Assembly: GCA_026004535.1 (NCBI GenBank)
Contig: BPJI01000001.1
Coordinates: forward strand, 388,523 to 431,423
Origin: Candidatus Parcubacteria bacterium
GTDB taxonomy: Bacteria > Patescibacteriota > Minisyncoccia > UBA6257 > HR35
Direction: 5' to 3'
DNA: 42,901 nucleotides
The notes beneath the pieces were generated by a model that worked only from the letters and a program-made list of their open reading frames with translations, was not told the origin of the DNA and made no database searches. Of the stretch, positions 28,483-37,756 are shown one piece after another (positions within the stretch are counted from its first letter, which is position 1; each line of letters starts with the position of its first letter). The translations under genes were made by a program, and so were the position numbers.

Positions 28483-30165
28483 ATGAAAATCAAAAAACTT
28501 AAAACCGATGGATTAATAATTTTCTTTTTTATTTTGATAGTTGTTGTTTCTTTTTCTCTTTTGATTTTAAAATTTTATCAACTCCAAATTGTTAAAGCAG
28601 TAGCTAATAACAATCTAAGCAAACTAATAAAAATTCCTCCTTTGCGTGGAAATATTTATTTAAAAGATAAAGATGGCAATTTATTTTTAGCGGCGACTAG
28701 TTATTATCTTTATGATTTATATTTTTATCCACCCAAAGCAAAAAACATCGAAGAAGAAATAAAAACAATCAGTCAATATGTTGATATCCTAAATCCATAT
28801 ATTGAAGAATTGAAAAAGTCTCAAAAAAGTTTTTTATTGGCAAAAAATTTAACAAATGAAGAAAAGAAAAAAATTGAAAATTTAAAATACGATTCTGTTT
28901 TCTTTGAGGAAAAAGTCTATCGTGATTATCCTTTAAAAGATCTTTTAGGAACAATAATTGGTTTTACTCGTTTTAACGAAGAAACAGGACTCTTAGAAGG
29001 ACAATATGGTTTAGAAAAATATTATGACGAGCTTTTAAAAGGAGAGGTTGGTTATCGAAATAATTTACAAATAATTAAAAATCCTAAAAAAGGTGCTGAT
29101 CTTGTTTTAAATCTCGATTACTATATTCAAAGAAAAATAACCGAAATTTTAAAGGAAGCAGTTAATAATTTCTATGCTGCTGGTGGTTTAATTATTGTTG
29201 CTGAAACTAAAACTGGCAATATTTTAGGCGTGGCTGAATTGCCTAATTATGATCCTAACAACTTTTATCAACAAAAAGATTACTCAATTTTTATATCTCG
29301 TTTAAGCAAAAATTATGAACCAGGTTCAGTGATGAAACCATTTTTTTATGCTGGTGCTTTTCAAGAAAATTTAATTAAACCAGAAGATACTTATGAAGAT
29401 AAAGGCTATGTAGTATTAAATAATTGGAAAATTGAAAATTTTGATAAAAAGGGAAGAGGGGTTATTGATTTTAAAACTGCTTTAGAGCAATCATTAAATA
29501 CTGGTTCTGTTTATATTTCTCAACTTTTAGGTAAAATAAGATTTTTAAAATATATTGAAGCCTTTCGCTTAAATAACAAGGCTGAAGTTGATTTCCCAAT
29601 TTTAGAAGAACCCAATTTTAAGAACTTAAAAGATCCAGGAAAGGAAGTAAATTTTGGTACAGCAAGTTTTGGTCAAGGTATTGCTTTATCGCCCTTGAGT
29701 TTAATTCAGAGTTTCAATGCTTTTAGCAATCAGGGCAAAATTATCAAATTAAATTTTGTCAGTCAGATTATTTATCCTGATAACACTTTCAAACAAACTC
29801 AACCCCAAATTATTGCCCGAGTCTTAAACCAAAAATCATTAGAAACAATAGTGCCAATTTTAGAAGGAGTTGTTGAAAATCAAGCTAAAAAAGCAAAAAT
29901 TCTAGGATTTAGAATTGCCGGTAAAACTGGTTCGGCTTTAATTCCGGCAGCTAAAGAAACTCCCGAAAAACCATCTGGTTATACTAATGATGTAATTACA
30001 ACTTTTATAGGTTTTTTGACCGTTTCTAATCCTCAATATATTGTTTTAGTTAGATTAGATAAGCCAGCCAAAGGACTTTTAGCTTTTGGAACAGCCGCAC
30101 CAACATTTAAAAAAGTCGCTGAATTTTTAATTAATTATTATAATATTGAACCAGATAAATTATAA
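28483..30165 (+). CDS. ftsI: Peptidoglycan transpeptidase (FtsI / PBP2 class)
   Basis: A 560-residue class B penicillin-binding protein with an N-terminal membrane anchor (about 12-30), a PBP dimer domain starting IPPLRGNIYLKDKDGN, and the transpeptidase domain. Active-site motifs are S282-VMK285 (EPGSVMKPF), S337-L-N339 (EQSLNTGS) and K481-TG (IAGKTGSAL). It cross-links septal peptidoglycan, judging by its dcw position. The anchor is short and the size normal. No PASTA domain is present. rpiB starts 2 bases after its stop. Confidence 0.95.
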   Translation: MKIKKLKTDGLIIFFFILIVVVSFSLLILKFYQLQIVKAVANNNLSKLIKIPPLRGNIYLKDKDGNLFLAATSYYLYDLYFYPPKAKNIEEEIKTISQYVDILNPYIEELKKSQKSFLLAKNLTNEEKKKIENLKYDSVFFEEKVYRDYPLKDLLGTIIGFTRFNEETGLLEGQYGLEKYYDELLKGEVGYRNNLQIIKNPKKGADLVLNLDYYIQRKITEILKEAVNNFYAAGGLIIVAETKTGNILGVAELPNYDPNNFYQQKDYSIFISRLSKNYEPGSVMKPFFYAGAFQENLIKPEDTYEDKGYVVLNNWKIENFDKKGRGVIDFKTALEQSLNTGSVYISQLLGKIRFLKYIEAFRLNNKAEVDFPILEEPNFKNLKDPGKEVNFGTASFGQGIALSPLSLIQSFNAFSNQGKIIKLNFVSQIIYPDNTFKQTQPQIIARVLNQKSLETIVPILEGVVENQAKKAKILGFRIAGKTGSALIPAAKETPEKPSGYTNDVITTFIGFLTVSNPQYIVLVRLDKPAKGLLAFGTAAPTFKKVAEFLINYYNIEPDKL

Positions 30166-30167
30166 TT

Positions 30168-30635
30168 ATGATAATGAAAATTTTTATAGGCGCTGATCAT
30201 CGAGGTTTTGAATTAAAGGAATATTTAAAAGAAAAATTAAAAGAGAATAATTACCACGTTGAGGACCTTGGTAATTTTGTTTATGATCCAAATGATGATT
30301 ACCCAGATTTTGCTCTTGAAGTCGGAGAAAGAGTTGCTTCAGAGAAGGGAAATGTTGGAATTTTGATTTGTGGTTCAGGTGCTGGCGTTTGTTTTACTGT
30401 CAATAAAGTTAAAGGAATAAGAGGATCATTGGCTTTCAATTCTGAAATGGCAAAAAAGATGAAAGCAGATGATGATATAAATGTTTTATGTTTGGCAAGT
30501 GATTTTATAGATGAAGAAAATGCTTGGGAAATTGTTAAGGCTTTCTTAGAAACAAAATTCAAAAACGAAGAAAAATATTTAAGAAGAATTAAAAAAGTTA
30601 ATGAATATGAAAATAAAAATTATACCGGCGATTAA
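30168..30635 (+). CDS. rpiB: Ribose-5-phosphate isomerase B
   Basis: A 155-residue RpiB/LacAB enzyme interconverting ribose-5-P and ribulose-5-P. It has FIGADHRGFELKEYLKEKL, DLGNFVYDPNDDYPDFA and the active-site Cys region LICGSGAGVCFTVNKVKGIR, then DINVLCLASDFI. Start ATG 30168 or ATG 30174 (MKIFIGADH); the second is the usual family start. It overlaps rpe by 35 bases. With rpe and the two transketolase subunits the window carries most of the non-oxidative pentose phosphate branch. Confidence 0.94.
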   Translation: MIMKIFIGADHRGFELKEYLKEKLKENNYHVEDLGNFVYDPNDDYPDFALEVGERVASEKGNVGILICGSGAGVCFTVNKVKGIRGSLAFNSEMAKKMKADDDINVLCLASDFIDEENAWEIVKAFLETKFKNEEKYLRRIKKVNEYENKNYTGD

Positions 30636-31293
30636 TGCTCAAAGTTTTGAGGAGATAAAAGAAAAATTAGATTTATTAAAAGATCTAGTTGATCATTTTC
30701 ATTTAGATGTTGCGAGTTTGGAATTTACTGGTTATCAAACTTGGCAAAATCCTGAAGATTTAGATAAAATACAGAACTATGAAGAACTTACGCAGAACTT
30801 ACTGAAAAATAAAATAACTTTTGATCTTCATTTAATGATATCTTTAAAGCCTCAAGAAATTTTAAAGTGGAATAAAGAAAATGTAAAAACTTTTATTTTA
30901 CATTTAGAAGCAAGTCCTAATCCTGATAGCTTATTGAAAATGGCAAAAAAGACAAAAAAGAAAATTTTTATAGCTTGGTCACCAACGGTTGAATTTGAAT
31001 TTATTGAAAAATATTTAAATTACATTGATGGTGTTTTAATATTAGGCGTTAATCCCGGTAGAGCAGGGCAGGAGTTTTTAGAAGAAACTTATAATAGAAT
31101 TAACCAGCTTCAAAGCTTATTAGCTTCTCAGCGAAAATTGAACAAAATTAAATTAATGATTGATGGAGGAGTTAATGAAGAAAATTTTAAGAAAATTTTA
31201 AGTTATAAACCAGATTTTATTGTCATGGCAAGTGCTATTTATAATTCCCCTAATCCCAAAGAAACTTATTTAAAATTTAAAAATATGGTATAA
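30601..31293 (+). CDS. rpe: Ribulose-phosphate 3-epimerase
   Basis: A 230-residue TIM-barrel enzyme of the RPE family. Visible are IIPAINAQSFEEI, VDHFHLDV (metal His and Asp), FDLHLMIS, VLILGVNPGRAGQEFLEETY and LMIDGGVNEENF with the catalytic Asp. The block normally reading HVDVMDGHFVPN is altered to HLDVASLEFTG, so it is a divergent member. DKIQNYEELTQNLL is encoded by CAGAAC-type repeat (about 30770-30807) in an outer loop. Start ATG 30601 or ATG 30607 (MKIKIIPAI). It overlaps rpiB, so the two are coupled. Confidence 0.88.
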   Translation: MNMKIKIIPAINAQSFEEIKEKLDLLKDLVDHFHLDVASLEFTGYQTWQNPEDLDKIQNYEELTQNLLKNKITFDLHLMISLKPQEILKWNKENVKTFILHLEASPNPDSLLKMAKKTKKKIFIAWSPTVEFEFIEKYLNYIDGVLILGVNPGRAGQEFLEETYNRINQLQSLLASQRKLNKIKLMIDGGVNEENFKKILSYKPDFIVMASAIYNSPNPKETYLKFKNMV

Positions 31294-31312
31294 ATTGTAA
31301 TAAAGATAAAAA

Positions 31313-31478
31313 TACCCGGATCGGCACCGGATACATTACCTCGATAGCTTACCGGATATATCCTGTTAATATCCGGGCAGTTCCATCCGGTTTATATCCG
31401 GGTAACTTATCCGGTAAAATCCGTGTAGTATTATCCGGTTTAAATCCGGGTAGTATTATCTAGTTTAAATCCGTGTAA
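31313..31478. repeat. CCGGAT palindromic array F
   Basis: The shortest full array: about two forward units, a brief turn and about five inverted units, several degenerate (ATCTAGT, ATCCGTGT). It fills the rpe-pcm gap and ends 6 bases before the pcm ATG. Confidence 0.85.
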
Positions 31479-31484
31479 ATATAT

Positions 31485-32108
31485 ATGATCCAAAACAATC
31501 AAGAATTAGTCAAATATTTAATTGAAGAAAAAAAAGTTTTGAAAACAAAGGAAATTATTGATGCTTTTTTGAAAATTGATCGGCAAGATTTTGTCAGGGA
31601 AGAATATTTAACTGAAGCTTATAATGATTATCCTTTGCCTATCGGCTACGGACAAACAATTTCTCAACCTTTTACTGTTGCTTTTATGTTAGAGCTTTTA
31701 CAACCTCAAAAGGATAATAAAATTTTAGATATTGGCTTTGGTTCTGGTTGGACAACTTGTTTATTGGCTGAAATTTCTCAAAATAAAGTTTATGCAATTG
31801 AAGTCGTACCTGAGGTTTTTGAATTTGGCAAGAAAAATATTGAAAAATATAATTTTTTTAAAGAGGGTGTTATTGAGGTTTTTTTAATGGATGGTTCTAA
31901 GGGATTTTTAGAAAAAGCGCCTTTTGACAGAATTTTAGTTAGTGCTGCAGCTAAAAAAATTCCCGAAGAATTGATTCAACAATTAAACGAAAATGGTGTT
32001 TTGGTCATTCCTGATTTTGAAGGTATCTATAAAATTAAAAAATTTAATGGTAAAATTGAAAAAGAATATTATTATGGGTTTATCTTTGTGTCTTTAGTTT
32101 CAAAATGA
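31485..32108 (+). CDS. pcm: Protein-L-isoaspartate O-methyltransferase
   Basis: A 207-residue SAM methyltransferase that starts repair of isoaspartyl damage in proteins. It has FLKIDRQDFVREEYLTEAYN, DYPLPIGYGQTISQPFTVAF, the SAM motif ILDIGFGSGWTTCLLAE and FDRILVSAAAKKIPEEL. The C-terminal region is shortened, as is common in small genomes. The stop overlaps the following glycosyltransferase by 4 bases. Confidence 0.93.
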   Translation: MIQNNQELVKYLIEEKKVLKTKEIIDAFLKIDRQDFVREEYLTEAYNDYPLPIGYGQTISQPFTVAFMLELLQPQKDNKILDIGFGSGWTTCLLAEISQNKVYAIEVVPEVFEFGKKNIEKYNFFKEGVIEVFLMDGSKGFLEKAPFDRILVSAAAKKIPEELIQQLNENGVLVIPDFEGIYKIKKFNGKIEKEYYYGFIFVSLVSK

Positions 32109-32746
32109 ATAAAGAATTCTCTTGTGTGATACCTGCTTACAATGAGGAAGGAAGAATAGGTAATGTTGTAAGGGTGGCAAAGCGACATCCGTTAATTAAA
32201 GAAGTTATCGTAGTTTCTGATGGTTCAATAGATAGAACTGTTGAGGAAGCAAGACTTAATGGTGCCGATAAAGTAATTGAATTAAAGAAAAATATTGGTA
32301 AAGGCGGAGCTGTTTTTATTGGTTCAAATTTAGCTAAATCAGATTGGATACTTTTATTAGATGGTGACCTGATAGGAATTGAGCAAAAGCACATCGATCT
32401 ACTTTTAGAGCCAATTTTATCTGATAGAGCAGATATGACTATTGGTGTTTTAATCGACGAGCCATTAATTAAGATTTTTCCGGTAATTTCGGGTCAGAGA
32501 GTAGTCAAACGAGAATTAATTATTAAACACCCTGAATTAAAAGAAAGTCGTTTCCAATTAGAACTTCTCTTAAATAAATATGCCAAACAATTAGATTATA
32601 GAATCATTAATGTAAATTTACCAAATCTTAGTCATGTCAAAAAAGAACAGAAATATAACTTCTTAACTGTTTTGTCGCAAAGACTCTATTCATCTTCCGG
32701 TTACCTTCTTTATTTTTTTAAGAAAATAAAGACTTTAATAAAATGA
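32105..32746 (+). CDS. Family 2 glycosyltransferase
   Basis: A 213-residue GT-A fold enzyme with SCVIPAYNEEGRIGNVVRVA at the start, VIVVSDGSIDRTVEEA, NIGKGGAVFIGSNLA and the metal motif LLLDGDLIG. SGQRVVKRELI lies later. It lacks a clear membrane domain; a weak hydrophobic stretch (LYSSSGYLLYFF) lies near the C-terminus. The family is dolichyl-phosphate mannose synthase-like, but the sugar and acceptor cannot be told. It overlaps both neighbours by 4 bases. Confidence 0.85.
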   Translation: MNKEFSCVIPAYNEEGRIGNVVRVAKRHPLIKEVIVVSDGSIDRTVEEARLNGADKVIELKKNIGKGGAVFIGSNLAKSDWILLLDGDLIGIEQKHIDLLLEPILSDRADMTIGVLIDEPLIKIFPVISGQRVVKRELIIKHPELKESRFQLELLLNKYAKQLDYRIINVNLPNLSHVKKEQKYNFLTVLSQRLYSSSGYLLYFFKKIKTLIK

Positions 32747-34542
32747 CACCATTTTTAGAATTAACAATTATTTTTCTTTTTACTGCTTTGATCGCTTTTC
32801 TTTTCCGTCTTTTAAAACAGCCATTAATTATTAGCTATATTTTTGCTGGTCTAATCTTAAGTAATTATTTATTTAAATTTACCGAAACTAAAGCTTTAAT
32901 TGAAATATTTAGTGATTTAGGTATTGCTTTTTTGCTTTTTATTGTTGGTTTAGAACTTAAGTTAAATTCTTTAAGAGAAATTGGCCGTCAAGCAATTATT
33001 ATCGGTACTCTTCAAGAAATTTTTACCATCATAGCTGGGTTTTTGATTGCTAAGATTTTAGGTTTTGGTACCACTCCAGCTTTATATTTAGGAGCAGCAC
33101 TTTCATTTTCAAGCACGATTATTATGGTAAAATTAATTTCTGATAAGGGTGATATTGAAAAATTATATGGAAAATTAGCAATTGGTTTTTTGCTCGTTCA
33201 AGATTTAATTACAATCTTAATTTTGTTTTTGCTCCCATTTTTTAAAAAAGAAATTTTTAGCCAAGAAGCTTTTTTGCAATTATCTTTAGGCTTAATCGCT
33301 ATTCCTTTAATTCCTTATTTAGCTTATAGATTCCTACCGCGAATAGAAAAATTTTTAACTCGATCAGAGGAATTTTTATTTTTATTTGCTCTTGCTTTTG
33401 GTTTGGGTATTAGTTCCTTATTTAAATATTTAGGTTTGGGAATTGAAGCTGGTGCTTTGATAGCTGGTATTAGTCTTTCTAATTTAATTAGTTCAACTGA
33501 GATTGCCTCTAAATTAAAACCCCTGAGAGATTTCTTTTTAATTTTGTTTTTCATTTTAATTGGTTCGAAAATTTTTATTTTTCATTTTGATCAATATTTA
33601 TGGCAGGTTATAGTTTTGTCTTTGTTTGTTCTAATTGGTAATCCGTTGATTATGCTTTTGCTGCTCGGCCTTTTAGGTTATAAAAGCAGAACTTCTTTTC
33701 TTTTGGGTTTAACTTCAGCTCAGATTAGTGAATTTTCATTTATTTTAATTAGTTTAGGTATTAAATTTGGTCATTTATCAGAAGAAATTTTGTCAATTAC
33801 TGCTCTAGTTGGTTTAATTACAATTTTTCTCTCAACCTATTTTTTTGCTTATGCTGAAAAAATTTATCTTTTGTTAGAAAGATATCTTAAGATTTTTGAA
33901 AGAAAAAAAACAAGAGAGGAAAAAGAAGAAATCCCCAGTTATGAGGTGATATTATTTGGCTGTGATCGAATTGGTTATAGTTTTTTGAATGTTTTGAGAC
34001 CACGGATTAACACGGATTTAAGAACGAATCAACACGGATTATTTAAACCACGGATTGAGATGGATAAAAATAGATCACGGATTAACGCGGATGTAGGAAC
34101 AGATAAACGTGGATTAGCAATTAAAAATTTTCTGATTGTTGACTATAATTTCGAATTGATTAAAAAATTAAAAAAAGAGGGGTTTAATGTTATTTATGGA
34201 GATGCTGAGGAAATTGATTTTTTGCAAAGCTTAAATTTAACAAAGACAAAATTAATTATTTCAACTATACCCGATTTTGAGACTAATTTATTAATCTTGC
34301 AAGAGTATAAAAAAGAAAATCCTGAAGGAATTTTTATAGCTACTGCTTATCGACTCAATGATGCTTTGGATCTATATAAAAATAATGCTGATTACGTAAT
34401 AATGCCACATTTTCTTGGCGGAGAATTTGCCAGTAATATTATTGAAAAATTTGGTTTCAATAAAGATGAATATTTGAAACTAAAAGAAAAATCAATAGCC
34501 CATATCCAACAAAGATACCGACTTGGACATGAACATCCATAA
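32743..34542 (+). CDS. Kef/CPA2-type monovalent cation-proton antiporter with RCK domain
   Basis: A 599-residue protein. Residues 1-375 form about twelve membrane helices of a CPA2 exchanger (LGIAFLLFIVGLELKLNSLRE, ALSFSSTIIMVKLISDKGD, IGFLLVQDLITILILFLLP). An RCK/TrkA-N domain follows (YEVILFGCDRIGYSFLNVL to LIVDYNFELIKKLKKEG, VIYGDAEEIDFLQSLNL). Between the first beta-alpha unit and the next strand, residues about 420-457 are a repeat insertion of the CCACGGATTAACACGGAT family (34000-34115), in frame. Its 78-base core matches bases 7-84 of this window. The Rossmann glycine motif is altered (GCDRIG). It probably exports K+ or Na+. Confidence 0.9.
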   Translation: MTPFLELTIIFLFTALIAFLFRLLKQPLIISYIFAGLILSNYLFKFTETKALIEIFSDLGIAFLLFIVGLELKLNSLREIGRQAIIIGTLQEIFTIIAGFLIAKILGFGTTPALYLGAALSFSSTIIMVKLISDKGDIEKLYGKLAIGFLLVQDLITILILFLLPFFKKEIFSQEAFLQLSLGLIAIPLIPYLAYRFLPRIEKFLTRSEEFLFLFALAFGLGISSLFKYLGLGIEAGALIAGISLSNLISSTEIASKLKPLRDFFLILFFILIGSKIFIFHFDQYLWQVIVLSLFVLIGNPLIMLLLLGLLGYKSRTSFLLGLTSAQISEFSFILISLGIKFGHLSEEILSITALVGLITIFLSTYFFAYAEKIYLLLERYLKIFERKKTREEKEEIPSYEVILFGCDRIGYSFLNVLRPRINTDLRTNQHGLFKPRIEMDKNRSRINADVGTDKRGLAIKNFLIVDYNFELIKKLKKEGFNVIYGDAEEIDFLQSLNLTKTKLIISTIPDFETNLLILQEYKKENPEGIFIATAYRLNDALDLYKNNADYVIMPHFLGGEFASNIIEKFGFNKDEYLKLKEKSIAHIQQRYRLGHEHP

Positions 34543-34553
34543 GGTGTTATAAT
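34524..34553 (+). promoter_or_regulatory. Promoter of tRNA-Ser
   Basis: TGTTATAAT (TG-extended TATAAT at 34548-34553) lies 8 bases before the tRNA. TGGACA at 34524-34529 is an acceptable -35 at 18 bases. Confidence 0.55.
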
Positions 34554-34561
34554 TTAACTAT

Positions 34562-34649
34562 GGAGGGGTGGCCGAGTGGTTAAGGCAAGGTCCTGCTAAG
34601 ACCTGCCCGGTTAAAAGCTGGGCCGTGGGTTCGAATCCCACCCCCTCCG
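34562..34649 (+). tRNA. tRNA-Ser (anticodon GCT)
   Basis: An 88-base class II tRNA: acceptor GGAGGGG/CCCCTCC with discriminator G, D-arm with GTGGTTAAGGC, anticodon arm AGGTC-CTGCTAA-GACCT with GCT, a long variable arm (GCCCGGTTAAAAGCTGGGC) and T-arm GTGGG-TTCGAAT-CCCAC. CCA is not encoded. Its 3' end is copied about 200 bases downstream. The minus-strand track ORF 34558-34740 is only its complement. Confidence 0.96.
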
Positions 34650-34869
34650 TACGCAAGCATATAAAAATGAGCGAATGAATATAAAGCAAGGCAAACAAGG
34701 GGTGGTTTCGAATACGGTAATATCCAAGTCGATTATACAAAACAAATTTTTTTTATTTCATCATTGATAATTAGTTAAAGATTGTTTAATTGCTGTGGCA
34801 TTCAGCCACACGACACAGCAGACAAATAAAGAACATGGAGTTTATCGTTTTCGAATCCCACCCACTCCG
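34650..34869 (+). mobile_element. Remnant of a tRNA-targeting element with duplicated tRNA-Ser 3' end
   Basis: TTCGAATCCCACCC-CTCCG, the tRNA-Ser 3' end (34630-34649), recurs at 34850-34869 with one change. It is preceded by AGAACATGGAGTTTATCGTT, nearly the same as before the tRNA-Tyr copy (12624-12643). Between lie about 180 AT-rich bases with a small hairpin (GTGGC-attca-GCCAC) and a further partial TTCGAAT match near 34711. No credible ORF is visible. The shared right end at two unrelated tRNA genes points to one element family; both copies look internally deleted. Confidence 0.6.
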
Positions 34870-34928
34870 CATTCGCCCTATGTAGCACAAACGAAGAAGG
34901 TCATGTGAATTTTTAAAGAAATATTTTT

Positions 34929-36362
34929 ATGAATAACTTAATTCCTAAAATTGGGTTAGAGATTCATTTAGAGTTAGGTACTAAAACAAAACTTTTTTGT
35001 GCTTGTAAAAACGATCCTGAAGAAACTGAACCTAATAAAAATATTTGTCCTATTTGTACTGGTCAGCCAGGGGTTTTACCTGTTTTGAATAAACAAGCAG
35101 TGATTTATGCTTATTCGTTGGCTAAAGCTTTGAAAATGAAAATCAATCAAAAAAGTTTATTTGCTCGTAAACATTACTTTTATCCTGATCTGCCAAAAAA
35201 TTATCAAATTTCTCAATACGAACATCCTTTGGCAGTTGAAGGTGAAGTTTTGGTTATTCGGGAAAATTTTAGAAAAAAAGTCCGAATTCGCAGGCTTCAT
35301 TTAGAAGAAGATACAGCCAGCAATATTCATTTTGCTAATTATAGTTTGATTGATTTTAATCGCTCGGGTATTCCTTTAGTTGAAATTGTAACTGAACCGG
35401 AGTTAAATTCGGCTGAAGAAGTTGAAGCTTTTGCCGAAGATCTGGTTCTTTTAATTAGATATTTAAAAATTTCTGATGCTTCAGCCGAAAAGGGCCAGAT
35501 AAGGTTTGAAGCTAATATTTCTTTGGGCAAAGGTGAGGAATTAGGTACAAAAGTTGAAATTAAAAATATCGCCAAAATAAAATCTTTAAAGAATGCTGTT
35601 TTAACCGAAATTGAGAGACAAAAAGATTTAATTAGCAAAGGAGAAAAAATTATTCAAGAAACAAGAGGTTACGATGAAATTAAAAATATAACTTTTACCC
35701 AAAGAGCTAAAGAATTTGAAGAAGATTATCGTTATTTTCCTGAACCTGATTTACCACCTTTAATTATCGATCAAGAAATAGAAAATTCCGCTGTTTATGT
35801 TGAAACACCTTGGGATAAAAGATTGAGATTAGAAAAAGAATATAATTTAGATTATCAAACAATCATTTTATTGACTCAAAATCCATTTTTATCTCATTTC
35901 TTTGAAGAAAGTTTTTCTGAGCTTTATAAATTTACTTCCAATTTTGAAGAAACAAAAAAATTAATTGTTAATTTTATGATCAATGATTTACTTGGGCTTT
36001 TGAGTAAATTTAGGGTTGAATTGAGTGAAAAAATAATCCATCCTCATGAATTTGCTCATCTTTTATTTAATTTTTATCAAGAAAAAATCTCGTCTAAGGT
36101 TGTCAAGGAGGCGTTAGAAAAAACTATTAAAGGAGAGGGAATGATAGAAGATATTATTAAAGAAAAAGAAAAAATCAGTGATGCTCAGGTTTTAAGTAAT
36201 ATTATCGATGAAGTTATAAAGGAGAATCAAAAAATCGTTCAAGACTACTTAGCCGGTAAGGATAAATCTTTGGAATTTCTAATTGGCGAAGTGATGAAAA
36301 AAACTAAGGGCAGAGCAGATCCAAAATTAACTAGAGAAATTTTAATAGATGCACTACGATAA
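34929..36362 (+). CDS. gatB: Asp-tRNA(Asn)/Glu-tRNA(Gln) amidotransferase subunit B
   Basis: A 477-residue GatB, the subunit that binds misacylated tRNA and transfers ammonia to make Gln-tRNA(Gln) or Asn-tRNA(Asn). It has [20 protein letters not shown], a zinc site CAC/CPIC ([17 protein letters not shown]), [51 protein letters not shown] and a C-terminal YqeY-like tRNA-binding domain ([34 protein letters not shown]). It is complete. gatA and gatC are not in the window. The end overlaps prfB by 14 bases. Confidence 0.97.
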   Translation: MNNLIPKIGLEIHLELGTKTKLFCACKNDPEETEPNKNICPICTGQPGVLPVLNKQAVIYAYSLAKALKMKINQKSLFARKHYFYPDLPKNYQISQYEHPLAVEGEVLVIRENFRKKVRIRRLHLEEDTASNIHFANYSLIDFNRSGIPLVEIVTEPELNSAEEVEAFAEDLVLLIRYLKISDASAEKGQIRFEANISLGKGEELGTKVEIKNIAKIKSLKNAVLTEIERQKDLISKGEKIIQETRGYDEIKNITFTQRAKEFEEDYRYFPEPDLPPLIIDQEIENSAVYVETPWDKRLRLEKEYNLDYQTIILLTQNPFLSHFFEESFSELYKFTSNFEETKKLIVNFMINDLLGLLSKFRVELSEKIIHPHEFAHLLFNFYQEKISSKVVKEALEKTIKGEGMIEDIIKEKEKISDAQVLSNIIDEVIKENQKIVQDYLAGKDKSLEFLIGEVMKKTKGRADPKLTREILIDALR

Positions 36363-37065
36363 CAATCCTGCAATTTTAAATATTTATTCAGGAGTGGGAG
36401 GTAAAGATGCTGAAGATTGGGTTGGAATTTTAAAAAGAATGTATGAAAAATTTTTTAAAAGAAAAAATTGGAAATTTATTTTAGTTGATGAAGATCCTAA
36501 TGAATTTGGAGGTTATAAATTTGTCAGCTTTCAAATTAATACCCCTGGTGCTTATGGTGTTTTAAAAAATGAAAAAGGAGTTCATCGATTAGTGAGAATT
36601 TCGCCCTTTTCGGCCAAAAGATTAAGACATACAAGTTTTGCTTATGTCGATGTTTTGCCTTTAATTGAAAAACCTCAATTTAAAATAGATGAAAAAGATT
36701 TGGAAATTCAAACTTTTCGGGCTGGTGGTCGAGGTGGTCAAAATGTTAATAAGGTTGAAACAGCAGTAAGGCTTATTTATAAACCTTTAAATTTAGTTGT
36801 AACTTGTCAAAGTGAAAGATCTCAATTTCGTAATAAAGAAATTGCTTTAAGTATTTTATACTCTAAAATTCAAAATTTATTAGAAGAAAAGCGCAAAAAA
36901 GAAATTGCCGAACTTAAAGGTGAAAAAATTGAAATTGGTTGGGGCAATCAAATTAGGTCTTATGTTCTTGATCCTTATAAATTAGTTAAAGATTTAAAAA
37001 CGGGCAAAGAAACAAACAAGATTGAGGAGGTTTTAGATGGCAAGTTAGAATTAATCATGGTATAA
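36349..37065 (+). CDS. prfB: Peptide chain release factor 2, lacking the N-terminal domain
   Basis: A 238-residue class I release factor. The SPF tripeptide (residues 85-87, HRLVRISPF), which reads UGA/UAA, identifies RF2; the catalytic GGQ is at 129-131 ([18 protein letters not shown]). The protein starts at [20 protein letters not shown], which is residue 120 or so of a normal 365-residue RF2. Domain 1 and the usual in-frame UGA autoregulatory frameshift site are therefore absent. Upstream sequence is gatB in another frame, so no longer start exists. UGA stops (mraZ, murB, rsmH) show that RF2 activity is needed here. Confidence 0.92.
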   Translation: MHYDNNPAILNIYSGVGGKDAEDWVGILKRMYEKFFKRKNWKFILVDEDPNEFGGYKFVSFQINTPGAYGVLKNEKGVHRLVRISPFSAKRLRHTSFAYVDVLPLIEKPQFKIDEKDLEIQTFRAGGRGGQNVNKVETAVRLIYKPLNLVVTCQSERSQFRNKEIALSILYSKIQNLLEEKRKKEIAELKGEKIEIGWGNQIRSYVLDPYKLVKDLKTGKETNKIEEVLDGKLELIMV

Positions 37066-37072
37066 TTAAAAA

Positions 37073-37756
37073 ATGCTAGTCGTTAAGAACATTACTAAGA
37101 TTTATTCTCCTAATATCATTGCTTTAGATAATATTAGTTTTGAGATTAATGCTGGTGAATTTGTTTTATTAATTGGTCGTTCGGGAGCAGGGAAGACAAC
37201 TATTTTAAAAATTTTAAGACGAGAAGAGGAGCCTACTCGAGGCCAAATTTATTTTAAAAATAGAAATTTATTAGAACTTTCAAGAAGAAGATTAGGTGAA
37301 ATTAGAAGAAAAATTGCTGCTATTCATCAGGGCTTTAAACTTTTAAACAAGAAAACAGTTTACGAAAATATTGCTTTACCATTAGAAATTTTAAATAAAT
37401 CAGCTAAGGATATCAAAAATGAAGTTTACCAAGTTGCCGAAAAATTAAAAATCAAAGCTAAATTAAACCAATTAGTTGAAACTTTATCTGGTGGTGAAAA
37501 ACAAAAAGTATGTTTAGCTAGATGTTTAGTGGCTAAGCCAGAAATTATTCTAGCTGATGAACCAACGGGTAATCTCGATCCAATTGCAACTTATGAAATT
37601 ATCAATATTCTTAAAGAGATAAATAAAGAGGGAATAAGTATTATTTTAGCAACTCATAGTAGGGAAATTGTTGAAAGTTTAAAAACAAGGACCTTAACTT
37701 TAAATGATGGTCGTTTGATTAGAGACGAAAATCCTGGTAAATATACTTTGGTATAA
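37073..37756 (+). CDS. ftsE: Cell division ATP-binding protein FtsE
   Basis: A 227-residue ABC ATPase: Walker A GRSGAGKTT (about 36-44), Q-loop IHQGFKLL, signature LSGGEKQKVCLAR, Walker B IILADEPTGNLDP and H-loop ATHSRE. With FtsX it controls peptidoglycan hydrolases at the septum. It shares a one-base stop/start overlap with ftsX and follows prfB by 7 bases; the prfB-ftsE-ftsX order is common in bacteria. Confidence 0.95.
   Translation: MLVVKNITKIYSPNIIALDNISFEINAGEFVLLIGRSGAGKTTILKILRREEEPTRGQIYFKNRNLLELSRRRLGEIRRKIAAIHQGFKLLNKKTVYENIALPLEILNKSAKDIKNEVYQVAEKLKIKAKLNQLVETLSGGEKQKVCLARCLVAKPEIILADEPTGNLDPIATYEIINILKEINKEGISIILATHSREIVESLKTRTLTLNDGRLIRDENPGKYTLV

Noticed and set aside
34558-34740. 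Minus-strand track ORF over tRNA-Ser
   Set aside because: It is the complement of tRNA-Ser and its flank, with no independent support.
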